Made by a program: the position numbers and the translations under genes
Shown: positions 9,519-18,681 of the stretch, in pieces
Numbering within the stretch: position 1 is the stretch's first letter
How the letters are laid out: every line of letters begins with the position of its first letter
NCBI GenBank assembly: GCA_046329535.1
Contig: JAXLUN010000001.1
Span: 248,001-312,000 of the forward strand
Direction of reading: 5' to 3'
Source: Bog-950 sp046329535
Lineage (GTDB): Bacteria > Bacteroidota > Bacteroidia > Chitinophagales > LD1
DNA length: 64,000 nucleotides
The notes under the pieces: generated by a model
Seen by the model: only the letters and a program-made list of their open reading frames with translations
Databases searched by the model: none
Told to the model about the DNA's origin: nothing

Positions 9519-9640
9519 AAAATAGAAGAAGCAAAGCCACGAATGATTACGGATAAAGACAATCATCATTCTTGCATTCGTGAAATTAATGGCAGGTATC
9601 AATATGTTTTTGGTGTGTGGTTTAATAAAATGAAAAGTAA
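9519..9640. repeat. Inter-operon spacer with a dispersed-repeat-like palindrome
   Basis: The stretch between adaptor and RND genes contains CACGAATGATTACGG and, about 35 bases on, ATTCGTGAAATTAATGG. These are inverted-repeat-like words (CACGAAT against ATTCGTG) typical of short dispersed Bacteroidota repeats. The two genes still read as one transcription unit. Confidence 0.4.
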
Positions 9641-12600
9641 ATGAGTTTACCCGGTTTAAGTTTATCGCGTCCGGTTTTAGCCATTGTCATGAGCATAGTT
9701 ATTGTGCTGTTTGGTGCCATTGGCTATAAGTTTTTGGGGGTGCGCGAGTATCCCAGTATTGACCCACCGGTAATTACCGTGCGCACCAATTACACAGGTG
9801 CCAATGCCGATGTAATTGAATCGCAGATTACCGAGCCGCTGGAGAAAGCCATTAACGGGGTAGAGGGTATCCGCACTATTTCTTCCAGCAGCAATCAGGG
9901 CTCCAGCATTATTACGGTAGAGTTTAATCTGGGCTCAAACCTGGAAGCAGCCGCCAACGATGTGCGCGATAAAGTATCACAAGCCGTACGTCAGTTACCG
10001 CAGGATATTGATGCCCCGCCCGTAGTAACCAAAGCCGATGCTAACAGCGATGCCATCATCTCTATGACCGTGCAGAGCAATACGCGAAACCAGTTACAGG
10101 TAAGCGACTATGCATCGAACGTGTTGCTGGAAAAATTGCAGACTATTCCCGGTGTAAGTACTGTTCAGATATGGGGCGAGAAGAAATACGCCATGCGCCT
10201 TTGGGTGGACCCCGCCAAGCTATCGGCCTACTCGCTTACCTTTACCGATATACAAAACGCCCTGACCAAAGAGAACGTGGAGTTGCCAGCCGGAAAAGTA
10301 TACGGCAACAGCACCGAGCTAACGGTAAAAACCTTTGGCCGTTTAACTACCGAAGAAGATTTTGAAAGCCTGATTGTTAAAAGCGGCAGCAACCAAACCG
10401 TTCGCCTGCGCGATGTAGCCGATGTGCAGCTGGGCCCCGAAAACGAAGAAACTATTTTGAAAGAAAGCGGGGTGCCCATGGTAGCCCTGGCTATTACCCC
10501 GCAGCCAGGCAGTAACTACATAGAAATTGCCGATGAATTTTATAAACGCTACGAGCAGATTAAAAAAGAAGTGCCCGATGATATTAAGCTGGACATTGCG
10601 CTCGACCAAACCATTTTTGTAAAACGTTCCATTACCGAGGTGGCCGAAACGCTGGCTATCGCCTTCGGTTTGGTGGTTATCATCATCTATCTTTTCTTCC
10701 GCGACTGGCTCATTGCCATCCGTCCGCTCATTGATATCCCTGTTTCACTTATTGGAGCCTTCTTCATTATGTATATGGCCGGCTTCACCATTAACGTGCT
10801 CACCTTGCTGGCTATAGTACTGGCAACCGGTTTGGTGGTAGATGATGGTATTGTGGTAACCGAAAACATTTTCAAAAAACTGGAGTTAGGCTTTAATAAA
10901 CACCGTGCAGCTAAAGAGGGCAGCGAAGAAATTTTCTTTGCGGTAATAGCTACTTCCATCACGCTGGCAGTAGTGTTTCTTCCTATCATTTTCTTACAGG
11001 GTTTTGTAGGAAGTTTGTTCCGCGAGTTTGGTATTGTGGTGGCGGGGGCCGTACTTATTTCGGCCTTTGTATCGCTTACGCTTACTCCGGTATTAAACGT
11101 ATTGCTTACCCGCAAAGAGAACAAGCGCACCTGGTTCTACGAAAAAACAGAACCCTTCTATCAGGCTCTGGACAACGGTTACCGTCAGTCGCTGCAAACC
11201 TTTATGAAACGCAGATGGCTCGCCTTTCCTATTCTGATTATCTGCGCCTTGCTTATCTATTTTATTGGCGGAAGCCTGCAAAGCGAACTGGCCCCTATCG
11301 AAGACCGCGGTGCCTTCCGTTTAAGTGTGAGCACACCCGAAGGCACTTCGTACGATTACATGAACCGGTATATGGATAAGCTGGTGAACTTCGCCACCGA
11401 CTCGGTACCCGAAGCCAATATTGTATTAAGCGTTACCGCACCGGGTTTTGCCGGAAGCGGTGCCGTGAACACCGGCTTTGTGCGCATGAAACTGACCGAC
11501 CCTGCTCAGCGCAAACGTTCTCAAAACGACATAGCGCAATACGTAGCCAAAAACATGGGGCGCTTTAACGAAGGCAAAGTTTTCCCTATTCAGGACCAAA
11601 CTATATCTACCGGAGGTGGTGCACGTTTCGGCTTACCGGTTCAGTTTGTTGTTCAAAACCTGAACTTTGAAAAGATAAGAGAGAAGCTGCCGCAGTTTCT
11701 GGAAGAAGCAAACAAGCATCCTACGTTTCAGGGGGTAGATGTAAACCTCAAATTCAACAAGCCCGAATTGCAGATTGAAATCAACCGTCTGAAAGCGAAT
11801 GAACTGGGCGTGAGTGTGATGGATATTTCTACCACGCTTCAGTTAGCATTGAGCGGCAGAAGGCTTGGTTACTTTATCATGAACGGAAAGCAGTATCAGG
11901 TGATAGGTCAGGTAGACCGCGAGAACCGCGATGAGCCCTTTGATTTGAAAACGTTTTTTGTGCGCAATAACAAAGGCACCCTGATTCAATTAGATAACCT
12001 GGTAAAGATTACCGAACAAAGTAATCCGCCACAGTTATATCACTTTGATAGATATAAATCGGCCACCGTTTCTGCCGGCCTGGCTCCCGGAAAAACTATT
12101 GGTGACGGAGTGGCAGCTATGGAGGAAATTTCTAAAAAGGTTTTAGATGATTCATTCAATACCGCGCTTACCGGTGCTTCGCGAGATTTTAAAGAAAGCT
12201 CCTCCAACATCGGCTTTGCCTTTGTGCTGGCACTCGTGCTCATCTTTCTGATTCTGGCCGCGCAGTTTGAAAGTTTTATCGACCCGCTCATTATCATGTT
12301 CACCGTGCCGCTGGCTATTGCAGGAGCTTTGTTGAGTTTATGGATGTTCAACCAAACACTGAACATCTTTTCTCAAATCGGTATCATTATGCTGGTGGGT
12401 CTGGTTACCAAAAACGGAATTCTGATTGTGGAGTTTGCAAACCATAAACGAAAGGAAGGAGAGGATAAAATGAGTGCTGTCATTGATTCAGCCGCACTTC
12501 GTCTGCGCCCCATTCTTATGACCAGTCTGGCTACGGCATTGGGAGCCTTGCCTATTGCCCTGGCCCTTGGTGCGGGTGCCAGCAGCCGTATTTCGCTGGG

Positions 12601-12706
12601 TATTGTAATTATAGGAGGCATTATGTTTTCATTGATTCTTACGTTGTATGTTATTCCGGCTATGTATTCTTATATGTCACGAACCGCTAAAAAGGATGTT
12701 GAATAG
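9641..12706 (+). CDS. RND family efflux transporter (AcrB/HAE1-like)
   Basis: This 1021-aa inner membrane protein has full RND length with two sets of six helices separated by two large periplasmic loops. It opens with LSLSRPVLAIVMSIVIVLFG. The proton-relay aspartate pair appears in helix 4 as VVDDGIVVTEN near residue 405. The second half contains the typical AAQFESFIDPLIIMFTVPLA helix 8 entry and the NGILIVEFAN helix 10 region. It would exchange protons for hydrophobic compounds and hand them to the TolC-like channel encoded next. It overlaps the downstream outer membrane factor gene by 11 bp. Confidence 0.94.
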   Translation: MSLPGLSLSRPVLAIVMSIVIVLFGAIGYKFLGVREYPSIDPPVITVRTNYTGANADVIESQITEPLEKAINGVEGIRTISSSSNQGSSIITVEFNLGSNLEAAANDVRDKVSQAVRQLPQDIDAPPVVTKADANSDAIISMTVQSNTRNQLQVSDYASNVLLEKLQTIPGVSTVQIWGEKKYAMRLWVDPAKLSAYSLTFTDIQNALTKENVELPAGKVYGNSTELTVKTFGRLTTEEDFESLIVKSGSNQTVRLRDVADVQLGPENEETILKESGVPMVALAITPQPGSNYIEIADEFYKRYEQIKKEVPDDIKLDIALDQTIFVKRSITEVAETLAIAFGLVVIIIYLFFRDWLIAIRPLIDIPVSLIGAFFIMYMAGFTINVLTLLAIVLATGLVVDDGIVVTENIFKKLELGFNKHRAAKEGSEEIFFAVIATSITLAVVFLPIIFLQGFVGSLFREFGIVVAGAVLISAFVSLTLTPVLNVLLTRKENKRTWFYEKTEPFYQALDNGYRQSLQTFMKRRWLAFPILIICALLIYFIGGSLQSELAPIEDRGAFRLSVSTPEGTSYDYMNRYMDKLVNFATDSVPEANIVLSVTAPGFAGSGAVNTGFVRMKLTDPAQRKRSQNDIAQYVAKNMGRFNEGKVFPIQDQTISTGGGARFGLPVQFVVQNLNFEKIREKLPQFLEEANKHPTFQGVDVNLKFNKPELQIEINRLKANELGVSVMDISTTLQLALSGRRLGYFIMNGKQYQVIGQVDRENRDEPFDLKTFFVRNNKGTLIQLDNLVKITEQSNPPQLYHFDRYKSATVSAGLAPGKTIGDGVAAMEEISKKVLDDSFNTALTGASRDFKESSSNIGFAFVLALVLIFLILAAQFESFIDPLIIMFTVPLAIAGALLSLWMFNQTLNIFSQIGIIMLVGLVTKNGILIVEFANHKRKEGEDKMSAVIDSAALRLRPILMTSLATALGALPIALALGAGASSRISLGIVIIGGIMFSLILTLYVIPAMYSYMSRTAKKDVE

Positions 12707-13994
12707 AACTGTGTTTTTTTTCCTGTTAATTCTGTGTGTGTCGGTGCCCGTTAATCTTCTGGCGCAAGAAACACTCACCCTTGAGCAAGCCATTGAACAG
12801 GTGCTCAAAAACAATTACGATATTCAGATAGCCAAAAATGAAGCCGACATTGCCGCCCGAAACAACTCGGTGGGTAATGCGGGCATGTTGCCTAAAGTAA
12901 ATGCCACGCTGAGCGATAACTTCACCCTGAACAATCTGAATCAGAAATTCACCAACGGAACGGAGATAGATAAGAATAACGTAACCGGCAATAATCTGAA
13001 TGCCGGAGTGGCTCTTAACTGGACCTTGTTTGACGGATTGAAAATGTTTGCCACCAAAGGCAAACTAAAACGATTAGAGGAAATAGGAGCGCTGCAACTG
13101 AAAGATGAGATACAGACGACAGTGGCTAACACCATGAATTTCTACTACGATGTAGTGCGGGCACAGCAACAGGTAAAGGCGATTGAAGAGGCCATTAAAA
13201 TTTCAGATGAAAGAGTGAAGCTGGCCGATGCTAAGTTTCAGGTAGGTACCTCCAGCAAAGTAGATTGGCTGCAGGCTAAGGTGGATTTGAATGAGCAGAA
13301 GAGCAATTTGCTGCTGCAGAAAAAAGTGATTGAGCAACGCAAAGGTGACTTGAATAATTTGCTGGCAAGAAATATTGAAACAGATTTTACCGTAACCGAT
13401 TCTATTCCTTTTCAGGAGCCCAAACTGTCAACTGAGTTGGACAAGAATTTTCAGTTACAGACAGCCATGAAGAACGTAGAAGTGGCGCGGTTTGCCAAGA
13501 AAGAAGCGTTCTCTCAGTTTCTTCCCAACTTAGCGGGCAATGTGGGTTATAGCTATACCCGCGCTAACAGCACCGCTGGTTTCTCGCTCTTCAATCAGTC
13601 GTATGGCTTGAATGCGGGGTTCAGTTTAAATATTCCGCTTTTCAATGGATTGAATACAATTCGGCAGAACAAAGTTGCGTCCATTCAGATAAGCACGGCA
13701 CAGTTCAATTTAGATAAGGCGCGTTTTCAAACGAAGTTGAGTTACTACAAAGCCATCAAAGATTTTTCGAATGCCAAAGAGCAGTTGAAATTGGAGGAAG
13801 AAAATATTCTGCTGGCCGATGAGAACCAGAAAATTGCCCTTGAGCGTTTTCGCTTAGCGCAGTCTACCGCTATTGAACTGCGCGAAGCGCAGGCCAGTTT
13901 TATCAACGCACAAACGCGGTTGCTGAATGCTCGTTATACCGCCAAGGTAGCTGAAACCGAACTGTTGAGATTGCAGGGGGAACTGGTGAAATAG
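12696..13994 (+). CDS. TolC-family outer membrane efflux protein
   Basis: This protein of about 432 aa starts at ATG 12696, giving a clean signal peptide ending near LLAQ. The longer in-frame reading from 12648 would overlap the transporter gene without adding a signal. Two repeats of the outer membrane efflux protein fold are visible, each with long heptad-rich helices (about residues 40-210 and 245-430) and the LTLEQAIEQVLKNNYDIQIA opening. It completes the tripartite pump with the two preceding genes. The 11-bp overlap with the RND gene indicates coupling. Confidence 0.92.
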   Translation: MLNRTVFFFLLILCVSVPVNLLAQETLTLEQAIEQVLKNNYDIQIAKNEADIAARNNSVGNAGMLPKVNATLSDNFTLNNLNQKFTNGTEIDKNNVTGNNLNAGVALNWTLFDGLKMFATKGKLKRLEEIGALQLKDEIQTTVANTMNFYYDVVRAQQQVKAIEEAIKISDERVKLADAKFQVGTSSKVDWLQAKVDLNEQKSNLLLQKKVIEQRKGDLNNLLARNIETDFTVTDSIPFQEPKLSTELDKNFQLQTAMKNVEVARFAKKEAFSQFLPNLAGNVGYSYTRANSTAGFSLFNQSYGLNAGFSLNIPLFNGLNTIRQNKVASIQISTAQFNLDKARFQTKLSYYKAIKDFSNAKEQLKLEEENILLADENQKIALERFRLAQSTAIELREAQASFINAQTRLLNARYTAKVAETELLRLQGELVK

Positions 13995-13995
13995 G

Positions 13996-14469
13996 CTATT
14001 TCTTCAAATAAGCCGAATACATCCAAACGGTTTTTTCCTGTTCGCGGATATAGTCGCTCATTAAAGCGTTAGTGCCTTCATCATTGGCCTTACCGGCCAG
14101 TTCCAGCAGTTCTCTTTCCAGCGGAAGAAGTTTGCTGAAGCCATCTAAAACCAGCGCTACGGCTTTTTTGCCATCGGTTACATTTTTGGCTTCCTTAATA
14201 GATGAAGCGGCAACATAATCGCTGAAAGTATGGGTGGGGGTATGCCCCAGTGTGAGAATGCGCTCGGCTATTTCATCAATTTTAAGTAAGGCATCCGTAT
14301 ACAGTTCTTCAAACTTCAGGTGCAGTTCAAAAAACTTTTCACCGGTAATGTTCCAGTGAAAGCCGCGGGCGTTTTGATAAAACAAATGATAGTTACACAA
14401 CAGCACGTTCAGCTTTTTAGCCAGCTGCTTGCTTTGTTCGGTGCTTAGTCCTATATGATTTTTTGCCAT
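13996..14469 (-). CDS. dps: Dps-family ferritin-like DNA-protection protein
   Basis: This 157-aa protein has the Dps ferroxidase signature: FHWNITGEKFFELHLKFEEL near residues 38-58 followed by IDEIAERI. These residues bind iron at the dimer interface. Dps forms a dodecamer that oxidises and stores iron and shields DNA from hydrogen peroxide. It is convergent with the efflux operon, with only one base between the stops, and no terminator hairpin is visible there. The start ATG gives the normal family length. Confidence 0.93.
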   Translation of the reverse strand: MAKNHIGLSTEQSKQLAKKLNVLLCNYHLFYQNARGFHWNITGEKFFELHLKFEELYTDALLKIDEIAERILTLGHTPTHTFSDYVAASSIKEAKNVTDGKKAVALVLDGFSKLLPLERELLELAGKANDEGTNALMSDYIREQEKTVWMYSAYLKK

Positions 14470-14505
14470 GATGAATAGTTTAGTTGCTGCGAATGTAAGT
14501 ACAAG

Positions 14506-15501
14506 TTAGAGAGGAAAGGTCTCCCCCACTGCTAATAATTTCAAATCTCCGTTTATGGCCTTGTCGGCTTCCAGTTGTTTTAGTACGCGATAGGGTTCGC
14601 CCAGCGGTTCATCGGCTAAGTCGAACGTGCCGTAGTGCATGGGTATAAGGGTTTTGGCTTTTAAATCGTGAAACACCTGCACCGCTTCGTGCGGATTGGT
14701 GTGTACCTCCTGCATCATAAATGAAGGCGTATAAGCCCCTGCACCTATCATGGCAATATCAATGTTTGGAAATAGCTCAGCTATCTGTTTCGGATAGTTG
14801 CAATAGCCTGAATCGCCACCGAAGAAAACATTGAGCCCATCAGCTTCTATCATAAAACTGCCCCAGAGGGTTTCGTTGGTATCCCAGCCAAACCTATTGC
14901 TCCAGTGTTGCGTTGGCAGAAAAGTAATTTTCAGGTTTTGCTGCGGCAGGTTGTATTGCTGATACCATCCGGCTTCTTGAAACTTTAAATCGTTCACCCA
15001 GCCCGAAACCAATTGACCGGTGTTTAAGGAAGTGAGCAGGGTGAAATTATTTTGTGCCGCCAGCTTTTTCAGCGAAGCCGAATCGCAATGGTCGCGATGG
15101 GCATGCGAGAGCAGCACATAATCAATGTTGGTGAAGTCGGATGCGGAACAGGGCATTTTGGAGTAGCGGGGCACTAGGCCCGATATGCGGCCAAATACCG
15201 GATCGGTAAGGATGCGAACGCCTTTGAGTTGCAAATAAAAACTGGCGTGCCCCAGCCAGACTATACAGTCGCCTGCCTGTTTCAAAAAATCATTTCCTTG
15301 CTGCACGCTCAGTTGCCAGGTGTCGCGTTTCTTTTCTTCGCGTTTTTCTTTTTTAGAAAACTGCCAGCGAATCACTTTTTTAAGCGAACCGCTGAAACGT
15401 TTATGAGGGTCTATAAACCGACCCTTCACCACCGGGTTGCCTTTCCAGTCGGGAAGAATGGTTTTTAACTGCGGATTGCTGCGGTATGTTATTTCTGCCA
15501 T
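14506..15501 (-). CDS. Metallo-beta-lactamase-fold hydrolase (UlaG/NAPE-PLD-like)
   Basis: This 331-aa protein has the metal-binding signature HAHRDHCD near residue 135, an upstream GHASFYL strand, later FFGGDSGY and a PMHYGTFD element, all typical of the UlaG/NAPE-PLD branch of the MBL fold. The family acts as zinc-dependent hydrolases on phosphodiesters or lactones; the substrate here is unknown. No signal peptide is seen. Its start region overlaps the divergent leader of the next gene by a few bases if the latter used its longest reading frame. Confidence 0.85.
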   Translation of the reverse strand: MAEITYRSNPQLKTILPDWKGNPVVKGRFIDPHKRFSGSLKKVIRWQFSKKEKREEKKRDTWQLSVQQGNDFLKQAGDCIVWLGHASFYLQLKGVRILTDPVFGRISGLVPRYSKMPCSASDFTNIDYVLLSHAHRDHCDSASLKKLAAQNNFTLLTSLNTGQLVSGWVNDLKFQEAGWYQQYNLPQQNLKITFLPTQHWSNRFGWDTNETLWGSFMIEADGLNVFFGGDSGYCNYPKQIAELFPNIDIAMIGAGAYTPSFMMQEVHTNPHEAVQVFHDLKAKTLIPMHYGTFDLADEPLGEPYRVLKQLEADKAINGDLKLLAVGETFPL

Positions 15502-15542
15502 TATATTTATTACGAACTTCTTACCCTAAAATTTTAATACTC

Positions 15543-16676
15543 ATGCAGCGCAAGTCTATGGCTTTTCTTTTCTGCTTACAGGTATTTGTTTTATCGGCCC
15601 AGCAAATAAAGTATGATGACTGGAAAAACCTCACCACCTCGGGCAAGCTTCCGGCTCAAATTAAATTACAGCACAGCAATAACAATCTCGATTTAGTTCG
15701 GTTTCATGAAAAATACTTTCTCGCTTTTCGTACGGCCCCTACTCATTTTGCTTCTAAAAAAACGGTGATGTATGTGGTGAGCTCCACCGATTTAGAGAAC
15801 TGGAATTACGAAACCGAAATAAGTATGCAGTGCGATTTACGCGAACCCCGTTTTGCTGTTTATCACGATACGCTTAACCTGTATTTTTTCAGCGGAGGCA
15901 CCAACACGTTTAAGTTTGAACCGAAAGAGGTTTTGGTTTGTCGCAAAACAGAAAAAGATTCTTTCACTAAACCGCAGAGCATTCATCTGGATGGCTTTGT
16001 GCCCTGGCGTTTGCGCGAACGGGCCGACACGCTTTATCTCTCTTCCTACTACGGAAAGAACCTTTACAAAAATTCGCACCACAGTAATTTGCGTTTGTTC
16101 TGGAGTATGAATGCGCTGAACTGGCAACCTGTTTCCACCGAGCCGCAGATAGATGTTTTATCGGCCGAAGAAGGCGAGTTCATTTTTGATAAACAGGGAA
16201 ACTTGTTTGCTACCGTGCGACTGGAAGGCACCGGCTCTTTTGTTTGCCGGGCCGATAAAAACAGTTTGGATAAATGGCAGAAAGTGCGCAGCAAAACCAA
16301 GTATGACAGTGCGCTGTTGTTCGAACATCAGGAGGATATTTATCTGGTCTCTCGCAGAAATATAGATGGGGAAATTGATAAGGTGAAACACCGCAAAAAC
16401 GAAAAGCAGGGACGGCTGAATAATCTGATTCGCTATTCCATTACTAAAAAAGTAACGGCTCTGTTTAAGTTGAATAAAGACAGTTTAACCCTCACTCATC
16501 TCTTCGATTTTCCGAGCAATGGAGACAATGCTTATGCGGCTATTGCTCCCGTTGATGAGCATACTTTTTTGCTGATGAATTATTCGAACGATATCCGCCA
16601 CACCAAGAGCAGCTGGATAGCCGGGCAGTTGGGCAAAACATATATCTACTACACCCGCCTGCGGTTTCAGCCGTAA
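15543..16676 (+). CDS. Secreted propeller-like protein, possibly glycosidase or sialidase-like
   Basis: The preferred start ATG 15543 gives about 377 aa with a signal peptide ending near LSAQ. The longer reading from 15486 would overlap the divergent gene's coding start. The mature protein shows repeated blade-like segments (YVVSSTDLENWNYETE; LFWSMNALNWQPVS; ATVRLEGTGSFVCR; IYLVSRRNIDGE) like those of BNR/sialidase-type or five-bladed glycoside hydrolase propellers. No catalytic residues can be assigned with certainty. It is flanked by a divergent MBL gene and a convergent isomerase gene, so it is monocistronic. Confidence 0.6.
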   Translation: MQRKSMAFLFCLQVFVLSAQQIKYDDWKNLTTSGKLPAQIKLQHSNNNLDLVRFHEKYFLAFRTAPTHFASKKTVMYVVSSTDLENWNYETEISMQCDLREPRFAVYHDTLNLYFFSGGTNTFKFEPKEVLVCRKTEKDSFTKPQSIHLDGFVPWRLRERADTLYLSSYYGKNLYKNSHHSNLRLFWSMNALNWQPVSTEPQIDVLSAEEGEFIFDKQGNLFATVRLEGTGSFVCRADKNSLDKWQKVRSKTKYDSALLFEHQEDIYLVSRRNIDGEIDKVKHRKNEKQGRLNNLIRYSITKKVTALFKLNKDSLTLTHLFDFPSNGDNAYAAIAPVDEHTFLLMNYSNDIRHTKSSWIAGQLGKTYIYYTRLRFQP

Positions 16677-16686
16677 TAACAGTTGA

Positions 16687-17469
16687 TTACTTGCCGGTAA
16701 ACACCGGTTTTCTTTTTTCTACAAATGCGGTAACGCCTTCTTTGTAATCTTCGCTGCGGCCGGCCATTTCCTGACCGTAGTATTCTTCCAGCAACATTTC
16801 GTTCAGGTTAGCGGTGTAGGCTTTGTTCAGCATTTTTTTAATCATGCTGTAGGCTTTGGTTGGGCCGGTGGCGTAGCGCGTAGCCAGTTCGTTCACCGCA
16901 TTATCCAGCTCTTCGGGGGCTACTACTTTGTAAACAAAGCCCATATCAAAAGCCTCTTTAGCACTTATTTTGCTGGTGAGGGTAATCAACTCAAAGGCCT
17001 TGTTATAACCCACTAAGCGGGGCAGAAAAAACGAAGAACCTGAATCGGGCACCAGGCCTACGTTGGCAAATACTTCAATGAGCGAAGCGGTTTCGGAGGC
17101 TACAATCATATCGCAGGCCAGCGCCAGCGATGCTCCCGCTCCGGCTGCTACACCGTTCAGGCGGCAGATAACCGGCTTGGCCATTTCACGAATGCCCAGT
17201 ATCATGGGGTTATATCTGCGCAATACCGATTCGCCCAGGCTACGCTCGCCCAGCTTACCTTTTATGTCTTTCAAATCCTGCCCGCTGCAAAACGCTTTGC
17301 CTGCACCGGTAATAATCACCACCCGCACGGTTTCATCGCGCGAGACTTTTTTCAGGGCGTCAATTATTTCGGCACTCAGTTCTTCATTGAATGAGTTAAA
17401 TACATCGGGGCGATTGAGGGTGATGGTGCCTATACCGTTTTCGACCGTGTAGAGAAGTGCGTTATACAT
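16687..17469 (-). CDS. Enoyl-CoA hydratase/isomerase, PaaG-like
   Basis: This 260-aa crotonase-fold protein has ITLNRPDVFNSFN at the N-terminus, the oxyanion-hole segments GAGKAFCSGQDLKDI (about 55-69) and NGVAAGAGASLALACD (about 105-120), and a VPDSGSSFFLPRLVGY segment that carries the catalytic acid region of PaaG-type isomerases. PaaG converts the ring epoxide of phenylacetyl-CoA to an oxepin; other family members hydrate enoyl-CoA. No other phenylacetate genes are visible in the window, so the exact substrate is unsure. A 157-bp divergent spacer separates it from the next gene. Confidence 0.85.
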   Translation of the reverse strand: MYNALLYTVENGIGTITLNRPDVFNSFNEELSAEIIDALKKVSRDETVRVVIITGAGKAFCSGQDLKDIKGKLGERSLGESVLRRYNPMILGIREMAKPVICRLNGVAAGAGASLALACDMIVASETASLIEVFANVGLVPDSGSSFFLPRLVGYNKAFELITLTSKISAKEAFDMGFVYKVVAPEELDNAVNELATRYATGPTKAYSMIKKMLNKAYTANLNEMLLEEYYGQEMAGRSEDYKEGVTAFVEKRKPVFTGK

Positions 17470-17626
17470 GGCTTTGTTTTTTTAATGGGCGGTTAAATGA
17501 ATTCAATGCTCAATAATACAATTTTGTGAGAGCGTTTTGATAAGCAGTGTATACTTAGATAAAATCGTCTAATAGAATTCTGATATTTTTTCCATTTTGC
17601 CCGCTTAACCCATTAAACACAACCAC

Positions 17627-18169
17627 ATGTCAGAAAATCTTGGAACCGGCTCGCGCATAGAGCATCCTAAATTTGGTAAAGGAGTTATTGTAGATATAGA
17701 TGCCGAATATTACACCATCTGGTTTCGCGATGGTAACAACACACGCGGCATTGCCCGCAATTTTGAAGGCCTGCAGGTGCTGGAAGCCACCGCTGCCGAA
17801 TATGTGCCTGTAAGTATAGATGATATTAAGCGCGCGCTGCACGAAGTGCTGGATGAGAAGAGCGATTTGCAGCAGGTCATAGCCCTGGCCCCGCGCTGGA
17901 ACGGTGGCATGCTGATTATGAAACCCGAAGACAGCTCGCTACAGGCTAAAGAAGTGCCTATTGAAACATTCTTCCATAAAATTGTGATGCTGCGCGACCG
18001 CCTGCGGGTAATGGAGCAGAAGATAAATGCCCACGCCAAGTTAACCGATGAAGAGAAGGTGGAGATGCAGCAATACATTACGCGCATCTATGGTTCGCTC
18101 ACTACTTTTAATATACTTTTCAAATACACCGATGACCAGTTTAAGGGAGCGGGAGGAGAGAAGCAATGA
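17627..18169 (+). CDS. Conserved protein with an N-terminal Tudor-like beta-barrel
   Basis: This 180-aa soluble protein begins with GSRIEHPKFGKGVIVDID, the G-x(3)-HPxFGxGxV pattern seen in the small beta-barrel at the end of UvrD/PcrA-type helicases and in transcription-linked proteins. A helical C-terminal half follows, including a predicted coiled coil (KIVMLRDRLRVMEQKINAH). No catalytic motif is seen. It probably binds a nucleic acid or protein partner, but no function can be given. It is convergent with the lipoprotein gene, with 3 bp between the stops. A possible -7-like CATTTTGC box lies about 30 bases upstream of the start. Confidence 0.6.
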   Translation: MSENLGTGSRIEHPKFGKGVIVDIDAEYYTIWFRDGNNTRGIARNFEGLQVLEATAAEYVPVSIDDIKRALHEVLDEKSDLQQVIALAPRWNGGMLIMKPEDSSLQAKEVPIETFFHKIVMLRDRLRVMEQKINAHAKLTDEEKVEMQQYITRIYGSLTTFNILFKYTDDQFKGAGGEKQ

Positions 18170-18172
18170 GGT

Positions 18173-18616
18173 TTAGTGAATCTTGTATCCTGTAGCCTCA
18201 ATACTTCCGCTTGATGCCTGCTCAGTGCTTATGCCATGAATTTTAATGGAATGGTCAGTTTTTTTATAAAACCAAATAGTATCAGCTCCATAACCAGGGC
18301 CATGAAAATCCAGTATAAAACAGCAGTATTTGGTTGTGCTGAGATCCTTGTTATAAAAAAAGTCTCCACTGCTTTGCGTGCTTGGAGGCCAATACTCACT
18401 TATACCTGAATCATCAATTTTGCTGAATCGAATGGTTCTATTCGTGAAAATCACAGTAGTGTCCCACCAATGTGTGCCTGTGCTGTCAGACTTTAGCTGA
18501 CCATACTTGCTAGTGCCGGAAATCGAGTAATCTCCCGAAATAGCATCGGTATCGCATTTTTTGCAACCGTATAAGGTGCTAATGATTAAGGCCAGAAGAA
18601 AAAAGTAAGTGCGCAT
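18173..18616 (-). CDS. Small predicted lipoprotein
   Basis: Starting at ATG 18616 gives 147 aa with a lipoprotein signal peptide: a short basic start, a hydrophobic core and a lipobox ending STLYGC. A reading from 18646 adds ten polar residues before the signal and is less likely. The mature part is beta-rich with Trp, Tyr and Gly residues and two adjacent cysteines near KYCCF. I do not recognise a family. It lies alone between two unrelated genes. Confidence 0.6.
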   Translation of the reverse strand: MRTYFFLLALIISTLYGCKKCDTDAISGDYSISGTSKYGQLKSDSTGTHWWDTTVIFTNRTIRFSKIDDSGISEYWPPSTQSSGDFFYNKDLSTTKYCCFILDFHGPGYGADTIWFYKKTDHSIKIHGISTEQASSGSIEATGYKIH

Positions 18617-18681
18617 ACGTTGTTTTATCTCGGATGAAGATAGCAAACCTGCGGTTTCATTTATCGTAAGCCAGCATAGGC